Assembly (NCBI GenBank): GCA_035492535.1
Contig: DATJJM010000076.1
Location: forward strand, 17,742 to 81,741
Length of the DNA: 64,000 nucleotides
Direction of reading: 5' to 3'
From: JAMXLO01 sp035492535
Lineage (GTDB): Bacteria > Pseudomonadota > Alphaproteobacteria > Acetobacterales > Acetobacteraceae
The notes beneath the pieces are model-generated. The model saw only the letters and a program-made list of their open reading frames with translations, ran no database searches and had not been told where the DNA came from. How positions within the stretch are numbered: position 1 is the first letter of the stretch; each line of letters starts with the position of its first letter. Positions 35,979 to 43,832 of the stretch are shown here, one piece after another. Position numbers and translations under genes: made by a program.

Positions 35979-36650
35979 ATGGAACGCGTGACTTCGCCCA
36001 TCGTCATCGCCGGTGATCCGCACGGCAACTTCACATCGATCATTCGTGCGTGCAGTGGCGAGGATCCAGGCACGCTGATCCTGCTTGGCGATTGCGAACT
36101 GCGTGTGCCGCTGCGCCAAATGCTTGGCCCGCTGTTCGCGCAGGGCTGGCGAGTGCATTGGATCCTGGGAAACAAGGACACCGAGACCGAGACAGAGTTC
36201 GATCACCTGGCGGGCGATTTCCCCGAGGGCGACATCGGCGCCAAGGTGATCGACGTTGCCGGCCTGCGCATTGCGGGCCTGGGCGGTGTGTTCAAACCGC
36301 GCATCTGGACTCCGCCCGAAACTCCCAGCTTCAGCACCCGCGCTGATTTCATGCTGAGCCTGCCCCAACGCGAGCACTGGCGCGACGGGCTGCCATTGTG
36401 GCACCGCGACTCAATCTTCCCCGAGGACTTCGCGTGCCTCGCTCAGCAGCGCTTCGACGTCCTGGTGACTCACGAAGCTCCCTCCTGCCACCGCTACGGC
36501 TTCGCGGCGATCGATCGGCTGGCGGAGGCTGGCGCCGCCCGCCTGATCGTCCATGGCCATCACCACGAATCCTACGCCGCGAAGCTTGAGAACGGCATCG
36601 ATGTCAAAGGGCTCGCCGTGGCGGAAACGTGGACGCTGGAGTTGGCGTAG
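35979..36650 (+). CDS. Calcineurin-like metallophosphoesterase
   Basis: The protein has 223 residues from ATG 35979, one base after the antiporter stop; GTG 35988 is an alternative. The metal-ligand series is GDPHGN, LLGDCE, GNKD (in place of the usual GNHD/E), VTHEAP and VHGHHH. This fits a two-metal phosphoesterase; the change of His to Lys in the third motif removes the usual active-site histidine and may change activity. The substrate is unknown. Coupling with the antiporter suggests a shared stress role, but this is inference. Confidence 0.82.
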   Translation: MERVTSPIVIAGDPHGNFTSIIRACSGEDPGTLILLGDCELRVPLRQMLGPLFAQGWRVHWILGNKDTETETEFDHLAGDFPEGDIGAKVIDVAGLRIAGLGGVFKPRIWTPPETPSFSTRADFMLSLPQREHWRDGLPLWHRDSIFPEDFACLAQQRFDVLVTHEAPSCHRYGFAAIDRLAEAGAARLIVHGHHHESYAAKLENGIDVKGLAVAETWTLELA

Positions 36651-36659
36651 CGGGACGCC

Positions 36660-37178
36660 TTACTCCGCCGGCACCTTCGCCGCCTCACGCGCCTTCTGCG
36701 CTGCGATCTCCTCATCCCACGGCCCAGGGAACAGCCCCAGATTCACCACTTCCGGTGCGAACACGCTGTCCTGCCGCGGCCACTTCTCGCGTGGCAGCTC
36801 ATACGACACCTCCAGTCCATTCCCGTCCGGGTCGCGGAAATAGATCCCCAGCGACAACCCATGATCGGAGATGTGGTCGAACTTCACCCCCTTCTCCTTC
36901 AACCGGTGGTACGCATCCTTCAGGTCATCCAGCGACGCCATCATGAACGCCGCGTGGTTCAGCCCCACCTGCCGCTTCAACTGGAGAGGTGCATCGTCGC
37001 CAAGCTCCATCAGCGCGATTTCGTGCGACTTCTCCTTGTCCGCCGACATGAACGCCGCGCGCCCCGGCCGGTAGTGATACGTGTGCAGCCCCAGCACATC
37101 CTCGTACCACTGCCGCGAACGCTCCGCGTTGCGCACATACAGGTTGACGTGCCCGAGATGCGTCGGTCGATACGTCAT
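36660..37178 (-). CDS. VOC-family extradiol dioxygenase
   Basis: The protein has 172 residues from ATG 37178. The vicinal-oxygen-chelate repeats start HLGHVNLYVRNAERSRQWYEDVLGL and GLNHAAFMMASLDDLKDAYHRL. The iron-binding triad of type I extradiol dioxygenases can be read as His in HLGHVNL, His in LNHAAF and Glu in GLEVSYE, with the RDPDGNGLE strand. It would open a catechol-type ring. Its start overlaps the stop of the upstream HpaB-type monooxygenase by four bases, so hydroxylation and ring opening are coupled. Confidence 0.85.
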   Translation of the reverse strand: MTYRPTHLGHVNLYVRNAERSRQWYEDVLGLHTYHYRPGRAAFMSADKEKSHEIALMELGDDAPLQLKRQVGLNHAAFMMASLDDLKDAYHRLKEKGVKFDHISDHGLSLGIYFRDPDGNGLEVSYELPREKWPRQDSVFAPEVVNLGLFPGPWDEEIAAQKAREAAKVPAE

Positions 37179-38632
37179 GGTGAGTCCTCCTGTTTCAGGA
37201 ACGTCCGAACACGTTCCATCGCTTCGTTCTTGGGATAGATTGCCGCCAATGCCCGCGCCCGTGTCAACGGGTCGGAGGCGAAGAACCGTTCGTACAGCAC
37301 CTGCCGGCTGCCGAACGAACTGCCTGCCACGTCCCACGCCAGGCGGAACAAACTCACCCGATCACGCGCGCCGATCGTGTCGGTTGCCAGGTACTGCTCA
37401 AGGTGTCCCGCCAGCGGTCCTTTGAAATCCACTTCGCTCGGCGTGATCATGAAGCTCGACGAACCCAGCAATTGCAGGATCTCGATCATCCGCGGATACG
37501 CAGTCATGAACAGGTTGCGGGTGCTTTCGATCGTCACCGGATCGGGACACATCACTCCCCACTCATCGATCTTCGCATCCGCCTCCGCCGCGCGCATCAG
37601 CGCCCGGGTCATCGTCGTGTTCAACATCAGTTCGCCGATACGCTCTTCCGTGTGAGGCAGATGCGCACTGCCCAGCGCCTCGGTCATCACCAGCGCGATG
37701 CCCAGCACGAACTCGCACTTCGCCAGGTTCTTCGCCGCCCCCTGGTGCGACGAATGCGCCGAGTAATGCGTGCCGCTCGCCGCCCCGTTCAGCAGCGCCA
37801 CATCGCCATACAGGAACACGCGATCCCACGGCACTTCGACATCGTCAAAGAACACGATGCAGTCCATCTCCTCGAAGCGCGATCCGAGCGGATGGTCGAA
37901 ATGCGACCGCCCGAGGTCGAAACTGTCGCGGCACAGGAACCGCAGCCCCGGCGTGCCGCACGGGATGGAGAACGCCAGCGCGAACGGACTGTGGTCCTCG
38001 GAATACTGCCCGAGCCGCGGCGAATACACCGCGATCTCGTCCGAGATCGGGCCCAGCGTCGCCAGCACCCGCGCGCCCTTCACCACCAGCCCGCGGCTCG
38101 TCTCCTTCACCGCTCGCAGCGCGGTGCCTTCCTCCAGCTTGTACTGCGCCGAGATATTCCGGCTGCGCTGCAGGTTGATCAGCGAGTGCGTCAGCACCAG
38201 GTCGTTCTCGCGTATATACTCGTAGTAGCGACGCATGTTGACACCGTACTCGGGCTTGCTGCGCCCCCAGTAATCCGCCGCCGCCCCCCAGGCTGCGAAG
38301 GTCACGTTCATGAAGTCGGGCGAGCGTCCCATCATGCCGCACGTGGTGCGCGCCCAGTTCAGCATCATCACCCGCCGCGCTTCCAGCTCCTCGCGCGTGC
38401 GCGGCTGAATGAACGACAGCCCCACAGGGTCGCCCGTCGTCGGCGACGTGTAGGTCATCTGTTCCCGCAGCTTCGGATCGCACTGCATGTCATAGAGCGA
38501 CGCGATCGCCTGCGCGCCTCGCGCCAGACCGGGATGCGTCGTCACATCCTTGACGCGCTCACCGCCGATCCAGACTTCGCGTTCCTGCTCCCGCAGCCCC
38601 TTCAGGTATTGGCGTCCCGTGCGAGCCGGCAT
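37175..38632 (-). CDS. HpaB-type flavin-dependent aromatic monooxygenase
   Basis: The protein has 485 residues; AAGGAG lies seven bases before the ATG. It matches 4-hydroxyphenylacetate 3-monooxygenase, oxygenase component: TGRQYLKGLREQEREVWIGGERV, GRSPDFMNVTFAAW and SNPLGSRFEE-like flavin-site region (SHFDHPLGSRFEEMD), and VPWDRVFLYGD. These enzymes hydroxylate a phenol using FADH2 from a separate reductase. No hpaC-like reductase is in the window. The next gene in the operon encodes a VOC dioxygenase, consistent with phenol-to-catechol-to-ring-opened product. Confidence 0.9.
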   Translation of the reverse strand: MPARTGRQYLKGLREQEREVWIGGERVKDVTTHPGLARGAQAIASLYDMQCDPKLREQMTYTSPTTGDPVGLSFIQPRTREELEARRVMMLNWARTTCGMMGRSPDFMNVTFAAWGAAADYWGRSKPEYGVNMRRYYEYIRENDLVLTHSLINLQRSRNISAQYKLEEGTALRAVKETSRGLVVKGARVLATLGPISDEIAVYSPRLGQYSEDHSPFALAFSIPCGTPGLRFLCRDSFDLGRSHFDHPLGSRFEEMDCIVFFDDVEVPWDRVFLYGDVALLNGAASGTHYSAHSSHQGAAKNLAKCEFVLGIALVMTEALGSAHLPHTEERIGELMLNTTMTRALMRAAEADAKIDEWGVMCPDPVTIESTRNLFMTAYPRMIEILQLLGSSSFMITPSEVDFKGPLAGHLEQYLATDTIGARDRVSLFRLAWDVAGSSFGSRQVLYERFFASDPLTRARALAAIYPKNEAMERVRTFLKQEDSP

Positions 38633-38670
38633 GGCGCATCTCCTTGTTGCCGCCCGCAGCCTACAACTTC

Positions 38671-38691
38671 CTCCTCCCCTCGCGGGAGGGG
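38671..38691. repeat. GC-rich hairpin element between hpaB-like and LLM genes
   Basis: CCTCCC (38673-38678) pairs with GGGAGG (38684-38689) around CTCGC and is followed by GGTCAGGGGAAGGGGG. This CTCCCCTCGCGGGAGGGG motif resembles a dispersed intergenic repeat seen in many GC-rich alphaproteobacteria. It could also end the upstream LLM transcript. Confidence 0.45.
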
Positions 38692-38692
38692 G

Positions 38693-39739
38693 TCAGGGGA
38701 AGGGGGCAAACCCGACGAACCGATGCGGAATCCGCCTGATGTCGGCCAACACTTCGCGCCGCAGCCCCACCGGCGCTGCCTCGGGAAACTCCAGATCGAT
38801 CGAGTCCGCCACCCCGCCGTAGCGCTGCTCGATCGCTCCGGCGATCTCGGAATACGTCCCGCACGCGGCAAAGATCCGCACCACGTCATCCGACACCAGA
38901 GCGCCCATCTCGCCCCAGCGCCCCTCCACCGACATCCGGTGCAGCTTCTGCCCCAGTTCCTCCAGCCCATGCAGCGCCAGGATCGGCATATACGTTCGTG
39001 TCGATCCATAGAACCCGATCCGCCGCCGGGCCGCCTCCATCCCCGCGGCCACCGTCGCCTCATCGGGACCCGTCACCACGAATCCCCCGCCATGAACATC
39101 GAAATGCTCGCGCGCCACGCCGCCACGCTGCCGCCCGGTCTCGATCTGCGGCAGGCAAACCTGCTCTAGGTACTTGCGCGAGCACAGTGGATGCAGCCGT
39201 ACCCCATCCGCCACCTGCCCCGCCACGCGCAGCATCGCCTCACCCACCGCCGCGATCGTCACCGGCACCATCGGCAACCCCGTCGGTTCCGGCGAGAAAT
39301 CCGGTGTCATCAAGGTCAGCGTGTAATGCTCGCTGCGGAAGTCGAGCTTCCCGCGTGTCTCCCAGCACTGCCACACCGCGCGCAACGCCCGCACATAGTC
39401 GCGCAGCCGAGGCGCCGGTGCGGTCCACGCAATCCCGAACCGTCGCTCGTTGTGCCCTTTCACCTGGCTGCCCAGACCCAGCACGAACCGCCCCCCGGAG
39501 TTCGCCTGTAGATCCCACGCCTGCGATGCCAGCACCGTCGGGCTGCGCGGAAACGCCACCGCCACGGATGGCGTCAACTCCACCCGTTGCGTTGCTGTCG
39601 TCGCGATGGCGAGCGGGGCAAACACGTCGTGCCCCAACTCGACCGTCATGACCGCGTCGAATCCAGCCGCTTCGGCATCCCGCGCCGCCTGGGCTGTGGC
39701 GGCCCAGTCCTGCATCGGGAGGCGAGTGAAGACGCGCAT
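38693..39739 (-). CDS. LLM-class flavin/F420-type oxidoreductase
   Basis: The protein has 348 residues. The bacterial-luciferase-like barrel is recognised from AAQAARDAEAAGFDAVMTVELGHDVFAPLAIAATATQ-like N-terminus, VAFPRSPTVLASQAWDLQANSGGRFVLGLGSQVKGHNERRFG (split across the domain) and the substrate-site stretch GLPMVPVTIAAVGEAMLRVAGQVADGV. Family members use FMNH2 or F420 to oxidise or reduce small molecules. It is upstream of the HpaB-type gene, 60 bases away, across a GC-rich hairpin. Confidence 0.87.
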   Translation of the reverse strand: MRVFTRLPMQDWAATAQAARDAEAAGFDAVMTVELGHDVFAPLAIATTATQRVELTPSVAVAFPRSPTVLASQAWDLQANSGGRFVLGLGSQVKGHNERRFGIAWTAPAPRLRDYVRALRAVWQCWETRGKLDFRSEHYTLTLMTPDFSPEPTGLPMVPVTIAAVGEAMLRVAGQVADGVRLHPLCSRKYLEQVCLPQIETGRQRGGVAREHFDVHGGGFVVTGPDEATVAAGMEAARRRIGFYGSTRTYMPILALHGLEELGQKLHRMSVEGRWGEMGALVSDDVVRIFAACGTYSEIAGAIEQRYGGVADSIDLEFPEAAPVGLRREVLADIRRIPHRFVGFAPFP

Positions 39740-39748
39740 TCTCCTACC

Positions 39749-39815
39749 CCGTCATCGCAGGGAGCATAGCAGCGAAGCAATCCCGAACGAGATTGCCTCG
39801 CTCCGCTCGCGACGA
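39749..39815. repeat. REP-like imperfect palindrome
   Basis: Core arms AGCGAAGCAATC (39771-39782) and GATTGCCTCGCT (39791-39802) pair with one mismatch around CCGAACGA. The flanks GTCATCGC and GCGACGAC also pair, giving a ~65-base hairpin. The GTCATNGCGAGCGAAGCAATC core is a widely dispersed intergenic REP/MITE-like sequence. It lies between the stop of the KPR-like gene and the LLM start, both on the minus strand. Confidence 0.65.
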
Positions 39816-39822
39816 CATCAGG

Positions 39823-40884
39823 CTAGTTCAGCCGCAGATCCGTGATGTGCTTCGGATCAGGCTTCAGCTCGCCTTTCTCCACCCGCTTCACAATATCGGT
39901 CAGCACCACATTGGCAGGCGTCGCAATGCCGATCTCGTCACCCTTCTTCGCCACGAACCCGTTGAGGAACTCGATCTCCGTCCGCCGTCCCTTCACCATG
40001 TCCTGACCCATCGAGGGCCGATGCTCGCCGCCGCCCTTGCTCACCTCTCCAAGCCGGTGCTCGTCGTACACCCGGGTCGCCGATGCATCGCCCTCGCCCG
40101 CCTTCGCGATGATCTCGGGATCGAGATGCAGGATTTCCTCGAGCTCGTATCCCAGCGCCTGGCCCACACGGATCGCCTCGCTGCCCAGCCGCGACGAGAA
40201 TCGCCGGATCGAGTCGTTCTGGACCATCTCCTTGCCGAGCATCCCGGTGCACGCCGACAAGCCATTGCCCATCACGTTGGTCACCAGCTTCGACCACCGC
40301 TCGCCCCAGATGTTCTCCGTCACCAGCGCGCTGTCCGCCAGCGCAACCAGCCGGCAGATTTCCTTGACGCGATCGGTGACCCGTCCATGCACCTCGCCGG
40401 TGCGGAACACGGTATGCTTCGTCCCGCTCTTGCCGGCAGCGCGCCGCACATGCCCCGGCTCGCACAAATCGACGGTGATCGAGCTTGCGATGCACCCCAC
40501 CGTCTTCCCCCAGCCCACCACGCCGGCGATCGTCTCTTCGTTCATGCAGTTCTGCAGCGAAACGATAAAGCCGCCCGGCGCCAGGTACTGGCTGATCAGC
40601 GTCGCCGCCCACTCGGTGTCGTACGACTTCATGCAGACGAACGCGATATCGATCGGCTTTTCCTTGGCAAGCTGCTGCGCATCCGTGACATGCATCGCGC
40701 GCACCTTCACGGTGAACTCCGGCACGTCGCGGATATGGCTGATCTTCAGCCCGTCACGCTGCATCTTCTCGACATGCGCCGGCCAGGGATCGATGAACGT
40801 CACGTCCTCGCCCGCCTGTGCCATATGCGCGCCGGCATAGCCGCCCACCGCGCCGACACCCATGAATGCGATCTTGTTACCCAT
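39823..40884 (-). CDS. 2-dehydropantoate 2-reductase family protein
   Basis: The protein has 353 residues. The NAD(P)-binding N-terminus is KIAFMGVGAVGGYAGAHMAQAGEDVTFID, with FVCMKSYDTE and VSLQNCMNEE. The C-terminal ketopantoate-reductase domain has the catalytic lysine in RWSKLVTNVMGNGL. It is longer than E. coli PanE (303 residues). Its place in a catabolic cluster with two LLM enzymes suggests a dehydrogenase of a degradation pathway instead of pantothenate synthesis; this is inference. It follows a small dimeric-barrel gene by nine bases. Confidence 0.85.
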   Translation of the reverse strand: MGNKIAFMGVGAVGGYAGAHMAQAGEDVTFIDPWPAHVEKMQRDGLKISHIRDVPEFTVKVRAMHVTDAQQLAKEKPIDIAFVCMKSYDTEWAATLISQYLAPGGFIVSLQNCMNEETIAGVVGWGKTVGCIASSITVDLCEPGHVRRAAGKSGTKHTVFRTGEVHGRVTDRVKEICRLVALADSALVTENIWGERWSKLVTNVMGNGLSACTGMLGKEMVQNDSIRRFSSRLGSEAIRVGQALGYELEEILHLDPEIIAKAGEGDASATRVYDEHRLGEVSKGGGEHRPSMGQDMVKGRRTEIEFLNGFVAKKGDEIGIATPANVVLTDIVKRVEKGELKPDPKHITDLRLN

Positions 40885-40893
40885 CGTTTCCTC

Positions 40894-41196
40894 CTACCCG
40901 GTCACCTCGATAACCTCGCGCGTTCGCGTGACGCTTGTGCCCCACCGCGCATCGAACTCCGCAATCAGCTGCTTGATCGCAGGCGAAGACCCGATCGCCT
41001 CCGCCGCCGCCACATCCGCAAACTCATAGAACGCGTAGTGCACGGAAGGCTCGGTGCGGCTCCAGCCTCGCCAGCCACGCTTCGCGGCAAACGCCTTCAC
41101 CGCGTCCGGCAGATGCTCCGTGCGATACCAGGTATCGAAGTCGCGCCGCGCCGCCTCGGGCACCACCGCGCGCACCACCAGATAAGCCGACATCAT
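40894..41196 (-). CDS. Small dimeric alpha/beta-barrel protein
   Basis: The protein has 100 residues and starts with two consecutive ATG codons (41196 and 41193) in an overlap with the LLM stop. The pattern AYLVVRAVVPEAARRDFDTWYRTEHLPDAVKAF resembles EthD/DUF4286-like ferredoxin-fold barrels that act as accessory subunits or small enzymes in catabolic operons. The 'WYRTEHLPDA' stretch is the typical feature. No specific reaction can be assigned. It is translationally coupled between the second LLM gene and the KPR-like gene. Confidence 0.78.
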   Translation of the reverse strand: MMSAYLVVRAVVPEAARRDFDTWYRTEHLPDAVKAFAAKRGWRGWSRTEPSVHYAFYEFADVAAAEAIGSSPAIKQLIAEFDARWGTSVTRTREVIEVTG

Positions 41197-42332
41197 TCCT
41201 CCCGGCGCAGGCCCAGCCGCGCGAGCCGCGGCAGCACTTCCTGCACGAAGAAGGGAATTTCCTTCAGGTAGTCGAGGAACGCAACCGAAGTGCCCGCCAG
41301 CCCCAGCTCGCTCATCTGTACCATATCAGCAACGATGTCGTCCGGCGTGCCCACCAGTGGACACGCGCCGGGATACGTCCCGTCATACCGCTTGCCGCTT
41401 TTGCGCATGAACCGGTTCACCAGGGGGCGACGGATCTCGTTCCCCGCCGCATCCTTCACCACCGGCCCTCGCTGCCGCCGGTAGTATGCCTGGCCATCAG
41501 CGTCCGCCATCTCTTCCGCGAAGTAGTGGTAAAAATCCTCCGCCTCGCGCCGCGTCGGCCGGCACACCACATGCGACATCGTATACACATCGACCCGCCG
41601 GCCGTAGCGCCCGACATGTGCCGCGATATCGGCCAGCAGCGCCGGTGCCTGGTCCAGTTCGCTCATCGTGGTGAACAGCACGTCCGCCGTCTGCGCGGCA
41701 AAATCGCGTCCCTTCGGCGAAAACCCCGCAGACATCACCGCCGGCCATGGCCGCTGCACCGACACCGGATCGGTCTGCAATCGTTTCAGCTGAAAGAACT
41801 CGCCATCCCAGTCGAACTCCGGCCCACCCCGCAGCATACGGGACCACACGCGAAACCACTCCAGCCCATGCTCGTACCGATGCTCCTGGTCGATCGTGAC
41901 GCCATGCAGATCGAACTCTTCCTGGTTCCACCCACAGACTATGTTCAGCCCTGCCCGCCCATGCGTTACATGGTCGATGGTCGCGATCGCCTTCGCGCCG
42001 AACGCCGGTGTCACCAGTGGCACGTGCACGGTGGAGAAGATCGCGATCCGCTTCGTAAGCGCCCCCAGGGCCGCGCCATGCGTCAAAGTCTCGAACGAGC
42101 GTCCGTAGATATTGGCCTTCCCCTGATAGCCACGCCACTTCGCCACCGGCAGGATGAACTCCAGCCCCGCCTCATCGGCGATCTGCGTCATCGCGACGAT
42201 ATCGTCCCAGTCCGCGTGCCACCGCTCCGGCGCCAGCGACATTGTCAGCCCGCCATCGCAATTGGCACTGAACACGCCCAGCTTGAAGCGGTTCGGCCCG
42301 AACAGAGGGTTGTTGGCGCGCGACGGATCCAT
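41193..42332 (-). CDS. LLM-class flavin-dependent monooxygenase (RutA/SsuD-like)
   Basis: The protein has 379 residues. It shows the luciferase-like barrel of the FMNH2-dependent monooxygenases: KLGVFSANCDGG, WDDIVAMTQIADEAGLEFILPVAKWRGY (two adjacent pieces), STVHVPLVTPAFGAKAIATIDHVTHGRAGLNIVCGW (two pieces), and PWPAVMSAGFSPKGRDFAAQ. This resembles pyrimidine oxygenase RutA and alkanesulfonate monooxygenase. The substrate is unknown. It leads the minus-strand set of LLM, small barrel and KPR-like genes. Confidence 0.88.
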   Translation of the reverse strand: MDPSRANNPLFGPNRFKLGVFSANCDGGLTMSLAPERWHADWDDIVAMTQIADEAGLEFILPVAKWRGYQGKANIYGRSFETLTHGAALGALTKRIAIFSTVHVPLVTPAFGAKAIATIDHVTHGRAGLNIVCGWNQEEFDLHGVTIDQEHRYEHGLEWFRVWSRMLRGGPEFDWDGEFFQLKRLQTDPVSVQRPWPAVMSAGFSPKGRDFAAQTADVLFTTMSELDQAPALLADIAAHVGRYGRRVDVYTMSHVVCRPTRREAEDFYHYFAEEMADADGQAYYRRQRGPVVKDAAGNEIRRPLVNRFMRKSGKRYDGTYPGACPLVGTPDDIVADMVQMSELGLAGTSVAFLDYLKEIPFFVQEVLPRLARLGLRREE

Positions 42333-42335
42333 GAC

Positions 42336-43832
42336 CTACGGCCTGTGCGGCAACCGCGCGAGGTTGGCAAGTATTGCCGCCCGCTCGGGAGAATCCTGAT
42401 ACGCTTGCACCAACGCTTCCGCTTCACCCACCGCGGCGCCCACATCGCACCCATGCGAGGCCAGCCATTGCAGCGCCACCAGCGGCGCATCGCCTCCCAT
42501 CTGCTGCAACAACACGCTGTATGGCCGGGGGTCATCCTCCGCCGGTCGTACCACCGCCGTCAGCGCCGTATATACAACCGGCAACGCGGCACCACACAGT
42601 GTCGGCGTTGCGTCCAGGTCCAGCGCAGGCAGCGCACGCAGGACCATCACTGCGACATCCTGATGCAGCAACCCACTCGCCTGGTCGGTGCGTCCTGCCA
42701 CCTGCCGTGCCTCAGCCAAGGCCCGCTCGCGCAATGTCGGCACCTCGGCCACATTCAGCCACGCCATCAGCGGCGCCTGAGGCACCATCATGCCAAACTG
42801 AGCCGGATCCTGCACCACCGCCCAGCCCAGCTCCCTGGGATTGCGATACTCACCCAGGCTGACCACGTCGAAACTTGTATCGCGGTATGCCGCTGCCATT
42901 GTCTCCCACATCTGCGCCTCCGCCTCGCAGGGACAGCCATACCCGACAAGCCATTGGATCGCGCTCAGCGCGCCCGCCACGGCGTCAGCGACATCCGAAT
43001 AAGGCTTCGAGTTGGGCGATGACAGCACCAGCGGCTGTACGCGCCGCCGTAAGACAGCGCGCGCCTTGTCGCAGATCGCCTGTGTCGGTCGCAAGTTCAG
43101 CGACCCGAGATAGCGCAGGGGGAAATCGTCGCGATCGAGCATGACCTGCGCATCGTCCTGCCGCTGCTCCAGCGAGCGGATTCGGGCCAGCGCCCGATCA
43201 ACGTCGATTCGATTGCGCGTGTCCAGGAACCGCATCCACTCCCACAGCGGCGCATGCGGGTTCATCGCCGCCAGGTCTGCCAACCATTTCGCCTGCTCAT
43301 CCGCCGCATGCTGGATGGCGCGATCACGCACCAGCGAGAGTGGCCACATGGCAACGCAAAGCAAAAGTGTGAGTCCGCATACACCGCCAACTGCGACAGG
43401 CGCCGCCACCACCGCCCGCCATGAAGGCAGCAGTGTCCAGAACGCAAATGCTGCCACGGCAGGCGGCACCACGGCGGGCACCACGATCGGCCACAGGAAC
43501 GGCGCGGTGGCGCGGTCGGCCAGGAGCCCGAGCGCGACACCGGCAGCAACACCCGACACCGGCACCAGCACCGCCGCTGCTGCGACACCCCGCCACGGCA
43601 TCACTCCTCCCAGACCCGTCACGACAAGCAGTATGAGCAACAGTATCCACACCAGGATGACCTCGAACCCGGCGAACGCCTGCTCCAGCCCGTTCCCCGC
43701 AGGATCGCTGTCGCCCAGGCTGCTGAGCGTCGAAATCAGCGCTATCCAGGCAATCACGATCAACAGACTCAAGACGATCGCCGTGACGACTGCGCCACTG
43801 GACGGCCTATGTGTCACCTGGGTCTGGTTCAC
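42336..43832 (-). CDS. Membrane protein of unknown function
   Basis: The protein has 498 residues from GTG 43832, whose GTGA overlaps the RlmI stop. Residues ~15-175 hold four or five TM segments (AVVTAIVLSLLIVIAWIALI, VILVWILLLILLVVTGLGGV and others). The remaining ~320 residues are a soluble domain of helical, repeat-like units, with recurring AIQWLVGYGCPCEAE / ALQWLASHGCDVGAA motifs that resemble ankyrin- or Sel1-like repeats. I do not recognise the family. It is downstream of rlmI in one transcript. Confidence 0.8.
   Translation of the reverse strand: MNQTQVTHRPSSGAVVTAIVLSLLIVIAWIALISTLSSLGDSDPAGNGLEQAFAGFEVILVWILLLILLVVTGLGGVMPWRGVAAAAVLVPVSGVAAGVALGLLADRATAPFLWPIVVPAVVPPAVAAFAFWTLLPSWRAVVAAPVAVGGVCGLTLLLCVAMWPLSLVRDRAIQHAADEQAKWLADLAAMNPHAPLWEWMRFLDTRNRIDVDRALARIRSLEQRQDDAQVMLDRDDFPLRYLGSLNLRPTQAICDKARAVLRRRVQPLVLSSPNSKPYSDVADAVAGALSAIQWLVGYGCPCEAEAQMWETMAAAYRDTSFDVVSLGEYRNPRELGWAVVQDPAQFGMMVPQAPLMAWLNVAEVPTLRERALAEARQVAGRTDQASGLLHQDVAVMVLRALPALDLDATPTLCGAALPVVYTALTAVVRPAEDDPRPYSVLLQQMGGDAPLVALQWLASHGCDVGAAVGEAEALVQAYQDSPERAAILANLARLPHRP

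Noticed and set aside
37403..41271. Plus-strand open frames of 588 and 492 codons opposite the catabolic cluster
   Set aside because: Both are antisense shadows of HpaB-type, LLM and KPR-like genes and have Arg/His-rich non-protein composition.
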